The notes beneath the pieces were generated by a model. The model searched no databases and had not been told where the DNA came from. It saw only the letters and a program-made list of their open reading frames with translations. Shown one piece after another: positions 57,418 to 62,704 of a stretch of 64,000 nucleotides of DNA; position 1 is the first letter of the stretch, and every line of letters begins with the position of its first letter. The DNA comes from Ctena decussata (Eukaryota; Mollusca; Bivalvia; Lucinida; Lucinidae): NCBI GenBank assembly GCA_963989385.1, contig OZ022506.1, positions 23,003,903-23,067,902 on the forward strand, given 5' to 3'. Made by a program: the position numbers and the translations under genes.

Positions 57418-58711
57418 GAGGGAGAGACAGGGGTATTTGATATAATTACCATTAATGCCACTGCTATAGCCTCTAAGTCTTTCCTCTGAAACGCAATATA
57501 CTTGCAGGATAGTTGGGTCTTTTGTAGTCCCTCTTTTATACGTTTTATCGGCGTTAAGTGGAACTGCTTACAAGCGTTCAGGTAGAGCTGGACAGCGGGC
57601 TGTGACTTCAGAACAGGAGATATAATAGGGGTAGGTGGTGGCTCATGGAATATTATTTCCCCTGAAATAATTAAGATTTAGATATATGGATCCCAGCTAC
57701 ATTTAAATCGAATCAGCATTCTTTCAATAAACACATCTTTTCTAATAATTGTCTCCTTTACGTTACTGTAAGAAGGGCAATACCACCAAGACTGGCTCCA
57801 GACTACAAATGTCTTTTACTGAGTGCCCAAGCTGTACCATAAGGCCAAGGGTCTCCTTTATAAAAAAAATGTAAGGCTCAGGGGAAGGCCTACATATATG
57901 AAACAATAACTTTAATATATGGCATAAAAAGACGTAATCTCGCCCTATTCTTATACACCCAACTCCCGATCTTTCGAATATTGATATCTCAAAATATCTT
58001 CTAATATCGAAAATTATCTTTCCAATTTTTATTTACATTTCAACTCCTGTTATTTCAAATTATTGATATCTCAAAGTAAATTTTCTGGTAGCAGAAAATT
58101 TACTTTGAAATATCAGTAGTTTGAGCTGAAATTTGACTTCGAGATGTCGAGACTTGACTGTATTCCATTTGTAAATTAGAATCAAACCAGAAAAAGAAGT
58201 ATATGTCGCCCGAGGAAAAAAAGAACAAATAAAAGATTCCTCACTAGGTTTCAGTGTATCAACCGCCGCACAGTTTCCATTTTCTGGCGCGTGGGCAATG
58301 GAGACCTTCCCCGAATTATTATTCATAATTTGGGAACCTTACAAATTTACCTATTTTGAACAAGTGGATTGCTGTGTCGAAAATGGATAATAAAATGGCA
58401 AACAGTGATGATCATGTTCAGACTGCTCCTGGAAACAGCCTGATCGGGAACTACAATGTTCGTATAACTAGCAACCAGCTAGTTTTCTACTCACCGTCGA
58501 CAGCCAAAGGGTTCTTTTCCTTGCGAGTAGCAGAAGTAGGCTTAGAAGAAACACCTTCAATCTTTATTTCAGGGACGACAGATGTGACCGGATTCGAATC
58601 TTTTTGACGCTGGATCTTTTTCGACTGGTTTCGGCGTGTATCTAACGGCTCTCGGTATTTAGATACCATGAACTCGGGTTTTTCCGCTTTGGGCTTTCGT
58701 CGGGCAGACAT
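18850..58711 (-). CDS. LRRC74A/B-like protein: eight leucine-rich repeats, two EF-hands, Ser/Pro-rich tail (12 coding exons)
   Basis: The gene is assembled from join(58711-58495, 57661-57450, 54875-54768, 52701-52608, 50807-50758, 48675-48594, 42977-42892, 40557-40363, 23016-22921, 21509-21231, 20173-20088, 19255-18850), all on the minus strand: 1,911 nt, 636 residues. Every intron is GT-AG and every phase agrees. Residues 148-373 are eight ribonuclease-inhibitor-type LRRs, seven of exactly 28 residues and the last of 30, unbroken over the splice junctions; motifs include LDLSGN, LYLSHN, LDLSWN and LNLAWN. Residues about 456-467 and 492-503 are EF-hand calcium loops with Asp/Asn at positions 1, 3 and 5 and Glu at 12. 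The last 80 residues are Ser/Pro-rich. No signal peptide or membrane segment is seen, so the protein is probably cytosolic. The LRRC74 name rests on LRR pattern and domain order; another RNH-type LRR/EF-hand protein is possible. Promoter and 5' UTR exon were not located. Confidence 0.9.
20088..20173 (-). CDS. LRRC74-like exon 11 (EF-hand 2)
   Basis: Acceptor TTTTGCAG, donor ATAG/GTAGGT, phase 2. It encodes the entering helix and the loop DANGDGELSY; the final loop Glu comes from exon 12. Confidence 0.92.
20381..20616. mobile_element. foldback element family A, copy 1
   Basis: Ends GAGCCGCGACACGAGAAAAC and the inverted GTCGTGTCGCGGCTC. The arms carry nested hairpins with TCTGATCAGA cores. It is flanked by ATAT on both sides, a candidate 4-bp target duplication. 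Confidence 0.9.
20831..20941. repeat. palindrome (about 110 bp)
   Basis: ATGGTTTGTCCGCCTGTACG and CGTACAGGCGGACAAGCCAT are inverted arms. A third partial copy (CCCGCCTGTACGAGG) lies inside. Confidence 0.75.
21231..21509 (-). CDS. LRRC74-like exon 10 (capping region, EF-hand 1)
   Basis: Acceptor TTTACCCTTTCAG, donor CTT/GTAAGT. It encodes a helical stretch (NQPVHDKFETMLAEI...) and the EF-hand loop DTDKNSKLSVDE near its end. Confidence 0.92.
21711..21946. mobile_element. foldback element family A, copy 2
   Basis: GAGCCGCGACACGAG ... CTCGTGTCGCGGCTC, flanked on both sides by AATT. It lies between exons 10 and 9 of the LRRC74-like gene. Confidence 0.9.
22174..22410. mobile_element. foldback element family A, copy 3
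   Basis: Slightly diverged ends (GAGCAACGACACGAG ... CTCGTGTCGTGGCTC), flanked by ATAT on both sides. Confidence 0.88.
22631..22858. mobile_element. family C element with GATCAG-core palindrome, copy 1
   Basis: It shares a left part (AATGAGCC...ATGTGACTTCC...TGTGATATT.AGATCAT) and a palindromic right part (AGGCTCTGATCAGACTGCA / TGCAGTCTGATC) with 39678-39850. It ends about 60 bp past the donor of exon 9. Confidence 0.65.
22921..23016 (-). CDS. LRRC74-like exon 9 (rest of LRR 8)
   Basis: Acceptor ATTTCAG, donor GGG/GTAGGT. It encodes LGQNHLTSAGAYTVLQHF...IKVLDFG and completes LRR 8 begun in exon 8 without breaking the repeat. Confidence 0.88.
23119..23285 (+). repeat. tRNA-derived SINE
   Basis: The tRNA-like head has a box A (TAGCGTAGTGG) and a box B-like GATCGATCCC. 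It is followed by a non-tRNA body (GGATGAGACTTTAAACCGAGGTCCCGT, GACGTTAAACCC) and an ACTC-repeat tail. Confidence 0.75.
23341..23691 (-). other. unexplained open frame and inverted partner of 63658-63813
   Basis: A 116-codon minus-strand frame is open here. Its part at 23495-23645 is similar to plus-strand sequence at 63658-63813, including an exact 22-bp match around ACGTATTAACTCGCGAG. The frame is not conserved between the two copies, so coding is doubtful. A stretch encoding KEMYDAARTRKK resembles the start of LRRC74-like exon 12 (EMYEAQKRHK), but the acceptor is weak. Confidence 0.3.
24163..24210. repeat. (GT)n plus poly-G tract
   Basis: GTGTATGTGTATGTGTGT continues as a (GT)n run and then a run of about 17 G. 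Confidence 0.95.
24593..24674. repeat. (CA)n/(TA)n microsatellite
   Basis: About 30 CA units are followed by a short TA run. The apparent ORF of repeated Val-Cys on the reverse strand is an artefact. Confidence 0.97.
25208..25440 (+). repeat. dispersed family D copy 3
   Basis: GTCGGGCGATGGTTCTGGGT, TTTCAGTGCCGGGGTGTCC, TGATTTGGATAATAG, GTGCGGGTGGGGGTAGTTTG, GAGACGGCTTGAAATAGATT and a CAAAATAACCAAC tail. It appears inserted in the dispersed segment 24005-25680 and is absent from the partner at 56.7 kb. Confidence 0.7.
25680..25870. mobile_element. family E palindromic element, half copy
   Basis: It begins CACTGTAGAA..., contains ACCAGCTGCCAGTCCATTT, GCGCCCGTAAA and AGACAGGTATTGTTTTGGTC, and lacks the second terminus. 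Confidence 0.7.
26042..26382. mobile_element. family E palindromic element, full copy
   Basis: Termini CACTGTAAAAA..TCC and CGGATTTTTTTACGGTG are inverted. Both arms contain CAGCTGCCAG- or GGCTGGCGG-type and GGGCGCCCG-like blocks and TTTACGG motifs. Confidence 0.75.
26914..26940. repeat. poly-G homopolymer (27 nt)
   Basis: Uninterrupted G run; it may be an assembly-sensitive length. Confidence 0.97.
27178..27508. mobile_element. family E palindromic element, full copy
   Basis: CACTGTAAAAAATCCGTAG at the left (with the end partly duplicated) and CTACGGATTTTTTTACAGTG at the right. The arms are about 90 bp. Confidence 0.8.
27509..27766. mobile_element. family E palindromic element, partial copy joined to the previous one
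   Basis: It starts inside an arm (GGTAAAATAATTGGCGCCCG) and ends CTACGGATTTTTTTACAGTG. It directly abuts the preceding copy. Confidence 0.7.
27770..28640. other. intron sequence, nothing coding
   Basis: AT-rich. It contains a short (ATT)n stretch near 28110-28130 and, at 28262-28396, a GC-rich segment with several GACGT motifs. No gene recognised. Confidence 0.4.
29330..30025. repeat. ATTGGC-rich degenerate minisatellites
   Basis: CCATTGGCTCTACCA, GGCACCATTGGC and GTTGCCAATGG variants are repeated around 29380-29480 and 29890-30015. Confidence 0.55.
30190..30219. repeat. (AATC)n microsatellite
   Basis: About seven AATC units. Confidence 0.95.
31940..32157 (+). mobile_element. probable LINE 3' end with (TTCTAA)n tail
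   Basis: It ends in GCCCGGCTAGGGCCCATTACGG, A-rich sequence and then (TTCTAA)n. The format is typical of CR1/Jockey-like 3' ends, but no coding part was recognised. Confidence 0.4.
32160..32520. repeat. minisatellite, 72-91 bp units
   Basis: GAATCAACGTT, GTGTGCCTGCAGGATA and ATTCTGGGAGCCTACACATC recur at about 32192, 32277, 32349 and 32440. Confidence 0.8.
32524..32718 (+). repeat. dispersed family D copy 4
   Basis: GTCGGGCGATG, TTTCAGTGCCGGGGCGTCC, GGATAAGAGTAGGGCAAGGG, CTGAAATACTGTCTCAAA and an AACCAACCAACAAAC tail. Confidence 0.7.
33105..33326 (+). repeat. tRNA-derived SINE with a MIR-like (CORE) motif
   Basis: The tRNA-like head has box A GGCTGGTAGTG and box B GAGTTCGATCC. It is followed by GTGACCTTGAGCAAGTCACG, very close to the GTGACCTTGGGCAAGTCAC core of mammalian MIR. 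The tail has AATAAAGATT. Confidence 0.75.
33700..35350. other. intron sequence, no gene identified
   Basis: Several short open frames without recognisable content. Low-complexity G/T-rich stretches occur at 34790-35060. Confidence 0.4.
35358..35509. repeat. 75-bp tandem duplication
   Basis: GGGCCCCTTTTTGGCCC...ATTCAAATT.TCTTAAAATTGTATGG...ATCATTTATGCGTA occurs twice, starting at 35358 and 35433, almost identical. Confidence 0.92.
35881..35935. repeat. G-rich tracts
   Basis: Two purine-rich runs (GGGGG-AGGGGG type) separated by a pyrimidine-rich stretch. Confidence 0.8.
36769..36971. mobile_element. foldback element family A, copy 4
   Basis: GAGTCACGACATGAGAAACC ... TTGTCGTGTTGCGGCTC. The middle is shortened and the second hairpin partly lost. 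Confidence 0.85.
37000..39670. other. AT-rich intron sequence
   Basis: No gene recognised. Long A/T runs occur (for example 39000-39050); no coding signal. Confidence 0.4.
39678..39850. mobile_element. family C element, copy 2
   Basis: AAATGAGCC...ATATGACTTCC...ATGTGATATTTAGATCAT, then AGGCTCTAATCAGACTGCA and its inverse TGCAGTTTGATCAGAGCC. Same layout as 22631-22858. Confidence 0.6.
40363..40557 (-). CDS. LRRC74-like exon 8 (LRR 6-8)
   Basis: Acceptor CTCTTTTCACAG, donor CAGG/GTGAGA. It encodes LEKLNLAWNGLYMQGARAL, IKDLDVQCN and the start of LRR 8 (LETLR). The following intron is about 17.3 kb, the largest in the gene. Confidence 0.92.
41026..41076. repeat. short palindrome
   Basis: ATGCAAGCG..TGGAAATGGC pairs with GCCATTTCCA.ACGCTTGCAT around an AATTTC loop. 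Confidence 0.8.
41319..42242. mobile_element. 0.9-kb TIR element (MITE)
   Basis: The left end (GTGTCTCAGAAACACGTGGA, AACTCTTTTATTTGTCAAGG) and right end (ATAAATAAAAGAGTT, TCCACGTTTTTTGTACAA) are imperfect inverted repeats of about 60 bp. No transposase frame inside. Confidence 0.65.
42367..42602. mobile_element. foldback element family A, copy 5
   Basis: GCCGTGACAAGACAAAACC ... TTCTCGTGTCGCGGC. It lies in the intron just after exon 7. Confidence 0.88.
42892..42977 (-). CDS. LRRC74-like exon 7 (LRR 5)
   Basis: Acceptor TTTTCTCTTTTAG, donor AAG/GTATTT. It encodes the end of LRR 4 and LLVLDLSWNHIRLQGADAI of LRR 5. Confidence 0.9.
43104..43375 (+). repeat. SINE with tRNA-Met-like head
   Basis: The 74-nt head has box A TAGCGCAATCGG, an anticodon-arm-like CTGACTCATAAGTCAG and box B GGGTTCGAAACCC. 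The anticodon loop is one base off a canonical 7-nt loop, so it is not a normal tRNA gene. About 200 bp of unrelated body and an A-rich AATAAATCC tail follow. Confidence 0.75.
43775..43994. mobile_element. family H palindromic MITE, copy 1
   Basis: Ends AGGGTCGAGTCGGGTAACTT and the inverted AAGTTACCCGACTCTCCC. The interior holds AGTGAAAATCC and GGCTCATAATGAGCC palindromes. Confidence 0.8.
44151..45166. mobile_element. 1.0-kb mariner-like element without transposase
   Basis: TACGAGGGATGATCCAGAAA at the left is matched by the inverted GAACTTCTGGATCAGCC...CTCGTA at the right, with TTCGTGGACAC in both arms (about 32 bp). The ends begin and finish with TA, as in Tc1/mariner insertions. The longest internal frame (126 codons) has no transposase motifs. 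Confidence 0.7.
45777..46234. repeat. nested inverted repeat with TGGTATGGTA motifs
   Basis: CTGTAAAATGTGGTATGG at the left and CCATACCATATTTTACAG at the right are inverted. Inside are many (TGGTA) units and a second palindrome with TCATTATCAAATGCATGACA (about 45896-45985). Confidence 0.75.
46320..47590. other. AT-rich intron sequence, nothing identified
   Basis: No gene or clear repeat family recognised. Confidence 0.4.
47601..48105 (+). repeat. tRNA-derived SINE with internal 89-bp tandem duplication
   Basis: The head GTTGAGCGCTGGCTTTCTGAT resembles the SINE at 62371. The tail AAAATTGCAAGTCAT is shared with it. Between 47908 and 48082 an 89-bp segment (CTCTTCTTCTTTTTC...GACTCAAATAC.G.TAAAA) is repeated twice. 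Confidence 0.65.
48201..48240. repeat. poly-A tract
   Basis: 28 A's, then an A-rich stretch. Confidence 0.97.
48594..48675 (-). CDS. LRRC74-like exon 6 (LRR 4)
   Basis: Acceptor TCTCTTTTCCAG, donor TTAG/GTAAAT. It encodes VSKTLKELYLSHNNFMEKG and the rest of LRR 4. A TIR element begins about 20 bp upstream of the acceptor. Confidence 0.9.
48694..48915. mobile_element. family G MITE (CTCGATATCTCGAA type), copy 1
   Basis: ACAGCCAACTCTCGATATCT at the left and GAGATATCGAGATTTGACC at the right. The interior has TGATATCTCAAAGTAAATTT and its inverse. The left end is about 20 bp from the exon 6 acceptor. Confidence 0.8.
49026..49061. repeat. (CT)n microsatellite
   Basis: CT repeats with one interruption. 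Confidence 0.95.
49708..49888. mobile_element. pogo/mariner-type MITE
   Basis: TACAGTGGATCCTCTTTACA at the left and TGTAAAGAGGGTTGACTGTA at the right, with TA at both ends. About 180 bp, no ORF. Confidence 0.8.
50344..50579. mobile_element. foldback element family A, copy 6
   Basis: GAGCCGCGACGCGAAAAAAC ... TTTTCTCGCGTCCGGGCTC, flanked by AAAT on both sides. It lies 179 bp downstream (gene orientation) of exon 5. Confidence 0.9.
50758..50807 (-). CDS. LRRC74-like exon 5 (50-bp exon, LRR 3)
   Basis: Short exon between TTTGTATTTGCAG and GAG/GTAAGT. It encodes GNTFTEKDAVYFKALLE and completes the Gly codon begun in exon 4. Confidence 0.88.
51554..51770. mobile_element. family H palindromic MITE, copy 2
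   Basis: It shares TTCGGACAG...GTGACATTGTTTCC, CAGTGAAAATCC and GGCTCATGATGAGCC with 43775-43994, in the opposite order. Confidence 0.78.
52356..52573. mobile_element. foldback element family A, copy 7
   Basis: GAGCCGCGACACGAAAAAAC ... TTTTCTCGTGTCTCGGCTC. It ends 35 bp from the exon 4 donor. Confidence 0.88.
52608..52701 (-). CDS. LRRC74-like exon 4 (LRR 2-3)
   Basis: Acceptor TTTACTTTCCAG, donor TCAG/GTAGTG. It encodes RISENNIGTEGAKLLCRAM, then ISSLDLS. A family A foldback ends 35 bp past the donor. Confidence 0.9.
52740..54190. other. intron sequence, no gene identified
   Basis: AT-rich. No coding segment or repeat family recognised on either strand. Confidence 0.4.
54254..54469 (+). 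other. protein-like open frame in intron 3, unidentified
   Basis: A 71-codon plus-strand frame (GYLDEDKGHFIDPALGN, FDPKTTLLRHG) has coding-like composition, opposite in strand to the host gene. There is no recognised family, promoter or clear exon structure. It may be a relic or chance. Confidence 0.2.
54768..54875 (-). CDS. LRRC74-like exon 3 (residues 144-179, LRR 1)
   Basis: Acceptor CTGTTTTCAG. Two donors are possible: GTATTG at 54797 and GTAAGA at 54767. Only the second keeps the 28-residue LRR period into exon 4 (adding ten residues, VLHTDYISHF), so it was chosen. Confidence 0.85.
55430..55480. repeat. poly-C and (CA)-like tract
   Basis: A run of about 18 C, then CCCCCACCCACACAGACAC. 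Confidence 0.95.
55965..56200. mobile_element. foldback element family A, copy 8
   Basis: GAGCCGCAACACGACAAAAC ... TTCTCGTGTCGCGGCCC, flanked by AATT and AATA. The empty site is visible in the partner segment at about 25030. Confidence 0.9.
56331..56678. mobile_element. MITE with TATACGCGATAATTTTCGCG ends
   Basis: ATACTGTATACGCGATAATT at the left and AATTACTGCGTATACGGTAT at the right are inverted, with TTCGCG motifs inside. A nested palindrome at 56503-56558 (GAGCCAGTTCTTTCATTAA) sits in the middle. Confidence 0.8.
57361..57426. repeat. (GA)n microsatellite
   Basis: About 30 GA units, starting some 25 bp past the exon 2 donor. Confidence 0.95.
57450..57661 (-). CDS. LRRC74-like exon 2 (residues 73-143)
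   Basis: Acceptor TTATTTCAG, donor ATG/GTAATT. It encodes a Pro-rich linker and then YLNACKQFHLTPIKRI...IAVALM, the conserved segment that precedes the LRRs in LRRC74-type proteins. A (GA)n microsatellite lies about 30 bp past the donor. Confidence 0.88.
57948..58165. mobile_element. family G MITE, copy 2
   Basis: It has TTGATATCTCAAAATAT, TCTCAAAGTAAATTTTCTGG, its inverse, and GAGATGTCGAGACTTGACTG. Same layout as 48694-48915. Confidence 0.75.
58495..58711 (-). CDS. LRRC74-like exon 1 (start codon, residues 1-72)
   Basis: ATG at 58711-58709 opens a basic, Lys/Arg-rich N-terminus (MSARRKPKAEKPEF...). The exon ends at GACG/GTGAGT, phase 1. The ATG directly follows a good acceptor (CTTGCTTTTCAG/C), so a 5' UTR exon probably lies farther upstream, beyond the palindrome at 58739-59086. 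The frame is open further upstream, but that part lies in the palindrome. Confidence 0.8.
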
Positions 58712-58738
58712 GCTGAAAAGCAAGTATCTGAATGCAGT

Positions 58739-59086
58739 TTGATATTCACAGGGAATAAACCATTCCGCCAATTTTCGCTTCCTGCAGAGACTGTCCGTCA
58801 TATTTGGCTTCCGCCGAGACTGTCCGCGAACTCTTGCTTCCTGCAGGGACTACTGTCCTCAAAAAATGTCTTCCTGCCGAGACTGCCCGCGTGACTCTGC
58901 TTCCTGTCGAGAGCCTCGGCAGGAAGCAGAATCACATGTACAGTCTTTGCAGGGAGCCATTTATCATGTACAGAAGTCTCGGCAGGAAGCAAGAGTTCGC
59001 GGACAGTCTAGGCGGAAGCCAAATATCACGGAAGTCCCTGCAGGAAGCGAAAATTGGCGGACTGGTTTATACCCTGTGATATTTAG
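58739..59086. repeat. 348-bp palindrome with repeated GGAAGC/CTGTCCG units
   Basis: The left arm contains TTTTCGCTTCCTGCAG, GGCTTCCGCCGAGACTGTCC and GCGAACTCTTGCTTCCTGC. The right arm carries their inverses in reverse order. Each arm is built of about four 40-bp sub-units. It lies 28 bp upstream of the LRRC74-like ATG. AATGCAGTTT..GATATTCA occurs directly at both outer flanks (58731 and 59098). Confidence 0.85.
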
Positions 59087-59089
59087 AAT

Positions 59090-60430
59090 TTAGAATTAAT
59101 GCAGTTTTATGATATTCAGTTTTGTCCCTTCCTTTGACCCTGTTGATTTATTCACGTTAAGCGTATTTCTTAGGTTATTAGATTTTTTGTTTAAAACAAT
59201 CTCAAAGATCTAGATCCGTCTTTTATCATGCATCTGCTGCATAACTCACCTGATAACAGGGGTATGATAACATGATGTGATATCATGTCACTGTAGAACT
59301 GCGCTTGCGCGAATGTTATCAGGTCATGCCTTAAGAAGCGATCTCTGAAGACAAATGGCTACACACTGACGTTGGCCCAATCGGAACACCGCTCGGCCAA
59401 TTCCGTGAATCAACCTCGGATGTATGACGTGGGACTACTTACGTCACACGACTGTTGTTAGGAACAACGATGTAAACAAAGATGGCCGCACTGTCGCTCT
59501 GAGTAAATAATAAAATAAGAAGAAGCAAATGTATTTTCTGTCTCGTCATTAATAATTGACTATTTTGTTTTAACAACAGCAAAGCATTAAATGAATGTCC
59601 GTGCAACAGCTGAAAAAGGTCGCAGGTCGAGAATTAATTCATTCGTAGACTTAGAGATCTACGGCTTCGGCGTATACTTTCGGCCGAACAACAAAATGTT
59701 GGATTTTGCTGCATATTGCTCCGCCTTACATACGCCCGAGGTCTGATTCAAGGAATTGGCCGAGGAGTTCCGAATGACGTTGGCCGTGATATTCGATTGG
59801 TTAATTGACGTCACCGACTTACGTCATAACGCATTCGCGACGTCAGCAAGTTCGAATAAAATTGCGTTTGCTTATCACTTGTTTGCAGCTCTTTACGCCG
59901 TAAAATCTTCATGATTCATGATAAATAGAAAACCACGTAGGTGTCTTTTGATATCAAGTTTATCAGGCTCGACCAGAAACACGTCGGACTGGCTTGGCAA
60001 GCCTCGCCATTCCTACTCTGTTTCTGGTCTCGCCTGATAAACTTGATATCAAAAGACACTAACATGGTATTCTCTATATAAGACGATGCTAGATCTTTGG
60101 GATTGTTTTTGGAAGCGCAAACTCCATTTTATAGCAGAATTACACAGGACTGATTTATATATCTGAGGTTATTTTGGAAGGGTTAGCTCCCGTCTTACAG
60201 TCAAATAAATGGGGATTCATTTTTTCTTACTTTGCGGTGATTTTAGGTTTCTTTGAATTTTAAGCTTTCTTCGGATTAATTTAAATTAGTCATTGGAGAT
60301 TGTGTTATGCGTAACGAACTAATCCACCTTTTCATATGGTTGACCATTCTAAGTCTATTTTCACGGGGGTAATACGAATTTGGCTACCTGTGCTTTCGAC
60401 CCATTCAGTCAATTACCATACTTGAAAAAG
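59090..60430. other. upstream region of LRRC74-like gene, no gene identified
   Basis: The promoter may lie here but was not identified. It contains a perfect palindrome at 59941-60059: 28-bp arms starting GTGTCTTTTGATATCAAG, extended by GACCAGAAAC/GTTTCTGGTC. Confidence 0.5.
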
Positions 60431-60480
60431 TGGCTGTCGACCGAGACAATAGATAGCAGTATCAGCTCGGTCGACAGCCA
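60431..60480. repeat. perfect 15-bp inverted repeat
   Basis: TGGCTGTCGACCGAG (60431-60445) and CTCGGTCGACAGCCA (60466-60480), with a 20-nt loop. Confidence 0.9.
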
Positions 60481-60635
60481 TTAACAATAGTACCATCTAC
60501 CGTTATTGGTAATGCTTACGATCGTATTCTCGGTCGATTTTGCTACACCTGACTGCTCACAGACAGAAAGAAGCAACAGGAAGAGGAAATATTGTGTGGG
60601 CTTAGCTAATAACGCTTTAACCGAAAGCAGAGGTG

Positions 60636-60858
60636 GACGTGGTCGGGCGATGGTGCTGGGTAACTTTCAGTGCTGGGGAGTCCTACTTATTTGGATTATA
60701 GCAGGGCAAGGGCCTACTGTGCTTGCAGTAGGTGCGGATGGGGTCGTTTGGACATTTTTTTCTCTCTCCCCTGTCATATCTCTTTTCTTTCTCCCCTCTC
60801 TTTTGGAGACGGCTCGATATAGACTGAATACTGTCTTAAAGAGCCGTCTACCCCCCCC
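60636..60858 (+). repeat. dispersed family D copy 5
   Basis: GGTCGGGCGATGGTGCTGGG, TTTCAGTGCTGGGGAGTCC, GTGCTTGCAGTAGGTGCGGA and GAGACGGCTCGATATAGACT. The tail is replaced by a poly-C run (60851-60866). Confidence 0.7.
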
Positions 60859-60865
60859 CCCCCCC

Positions 60866-61450
60866 CGCAAAAAAATAAAAATAAAAATAAATAAATAAAA
60901 ATAAATGAAACAATCAAATTAGCGAAAGTGTTACTTGTGACAATTTCATCTTGGCCTGTGCTATTTGCAAAATAAAATATTATAATAGTTAAAAAACAAA
61001 AAACAAAAAAAAAAACGAAACAAAAAGAAAAAAAACACAAAACAACCAAACAAACAAACAAACAGATTTTTTACTGAACTACAGAAAGGGAGTGAATAAA
61101 AGATTTGAAATAAAAGAAAAAAGAAAAAAAAAGAAAATAAAAAGAAGAAGAAAATTTGGGTTTTCATATCGACTTGCAGAGGAATAACATGTATAGTACT
61201 CACTTTGTTTTAAGCTATTCCTTGAAACTGTCACAGTTTATAAATGTCTGCGTCTTTTGAAATAAGAATTAGGATTTCAGTGGCGCATTTAAACAATTAT
61301 ACAATCTATTACAGTGACATAAATTTTATCGTAACAACAGAATTTAATATAAAAATACCGCAGAAATTCTAAAAAGAATATTGGAACACATATAATAATA
61401 ATAACAGTAAATGTCATGCAATTGAAAAGTTTAGTTTTTAATGTAGTAAT
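60866..61450. other. A-rich low-complexity sequence
   Basis: AAATAAAAATAAA- and AAACAAAC-type stretches. Reverse-strand Phe-rich frames here are artefacts. Confidence 0.7.
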
Positions 61451-61457
61451 GATTTGA

Positions 61458-61565
61458 TAGATGCAGATGGAATGAAAAACAATGTAGACCCTAATCAGAC
61501 TGCCCCTAAGGAGCAGTCTGATCTGGGTCTGCAATGTTTGCCCAGACCTTTTGGTCCCAACGTTT
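61458..61565. repeat. GATCAG-core palindrome
   Basis: ATGTAGACCCTAATCAGACTGC pairs approximately with GCAGTCTGATCTGGGTCTGC around CCCTAAG; it ends TTTGCCCAGACC. Confidence 0.7.
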
Positions 61566-62370
61566 AGCAATTTGACGATAACACATGCGCTTGCCAGCCT
61601 GTGATTTGTGCATGCTGTCTGATGACGTCTTCCAAATTTATTACTAGTGTAAGTATTCCCATTTTCCTTGTATTGTCTAGTTATTATTTGGTGTCACAAA
61701 GCATGCCTTGAGTAGCCTGCGCATAATTAATTGCCGTGCTGGCCATGCATGCGCATTTGCAAGCTTAAAGACCAATTTTCTCACGAGGCTTCAAAAAATA
61801 ATCTTTTTACAATATGACATAATGTCCACACCAACACCGAAGAAAAATAAAGAGGGGATTAGTACCGCATAAGTTTGGTGAAGGTCTGTAAATACCCGTA
61901 TTGTTCGTAAAATAAAACAGTGGTTAGTATTATCCTACGTTACGTTAACAATTCGTCTGAAGCGTTATGTTGTGACACGGGAAAATGTGATTTTCGTTAT
62001 GTGCGAAAAGCGACGACTCTGATCAGTCTGTGCATCTGCACAGAAGGCTCAAAGCCTCCAGTATTGAAAATTTTGGTATTTTTTTATTCATAGACTTTTT
62101 TGAAAGGTTCTGGTCACACTGCGTGGATACACAGGCTAATCTGTATCTTCGCTATTAGATTATTATAATGTACATATTCTCGTTACGCGTCCCATATCAT
62201 TTGCGTCTGTACAGTTTAAATTTCTATATTCCTAACTTTTATGTTTTGTTAGTAGAGGTTTGGAGACAGATGCTAATTTAGGCTTTAATTAAAACGAGTC
62301 ACTATGTTCATTTTGTTTATGTATTCCTTTGCTTCCAAGAATCTGATTACTCAGAATCTATTTTTATACA

Positions 62371-62562
62371 AAGGCGCCCCTTTTGCTCCGTGTGTTGAGC
62401 GCTGACCTGCTGATCTCGCGGTCCTGGGTTCGATTCCCGCTAGAGACGGAAAGCTTTTCAACCGTTATCGGAGTTCAATTACCCACAGTCTTTTATTATC
62501 ACTCTCAAATCGTTCTGATATCACTGAACTACTGTTGTAAAGGACGTTAAATTGCAAGTCAT
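62371..62562 (+). repeat. tRNA-derived SINE
   Basis: Box A-like GTGTTGAGCGCTGACC and box B GGGTTCGATTCCC. The tail AGGACGTTAAATTGCAAGTC is shared with the SINE at 47601. Confidence 0.72.
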
Positions 62563-62704
62563 ACGTTCATACATTTATTTACACAAAGAGGTTCAGCCGC
62601 CTGTGGGAGCATATTCAGAAACCCATGCTCTGATAATATCTTTGTACCCCTGAATTCGGGTTTGTTGGAAAGTGGGGTGTTAGTGAGAGAATACGAAAAT
62701 AAAT

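Noticed and set aside
60774..61203. Phe-rich membrane-like frames on the reverse strand
   Set aside because: They come from A-rich low-complexity DNA; there is no conserved motif.
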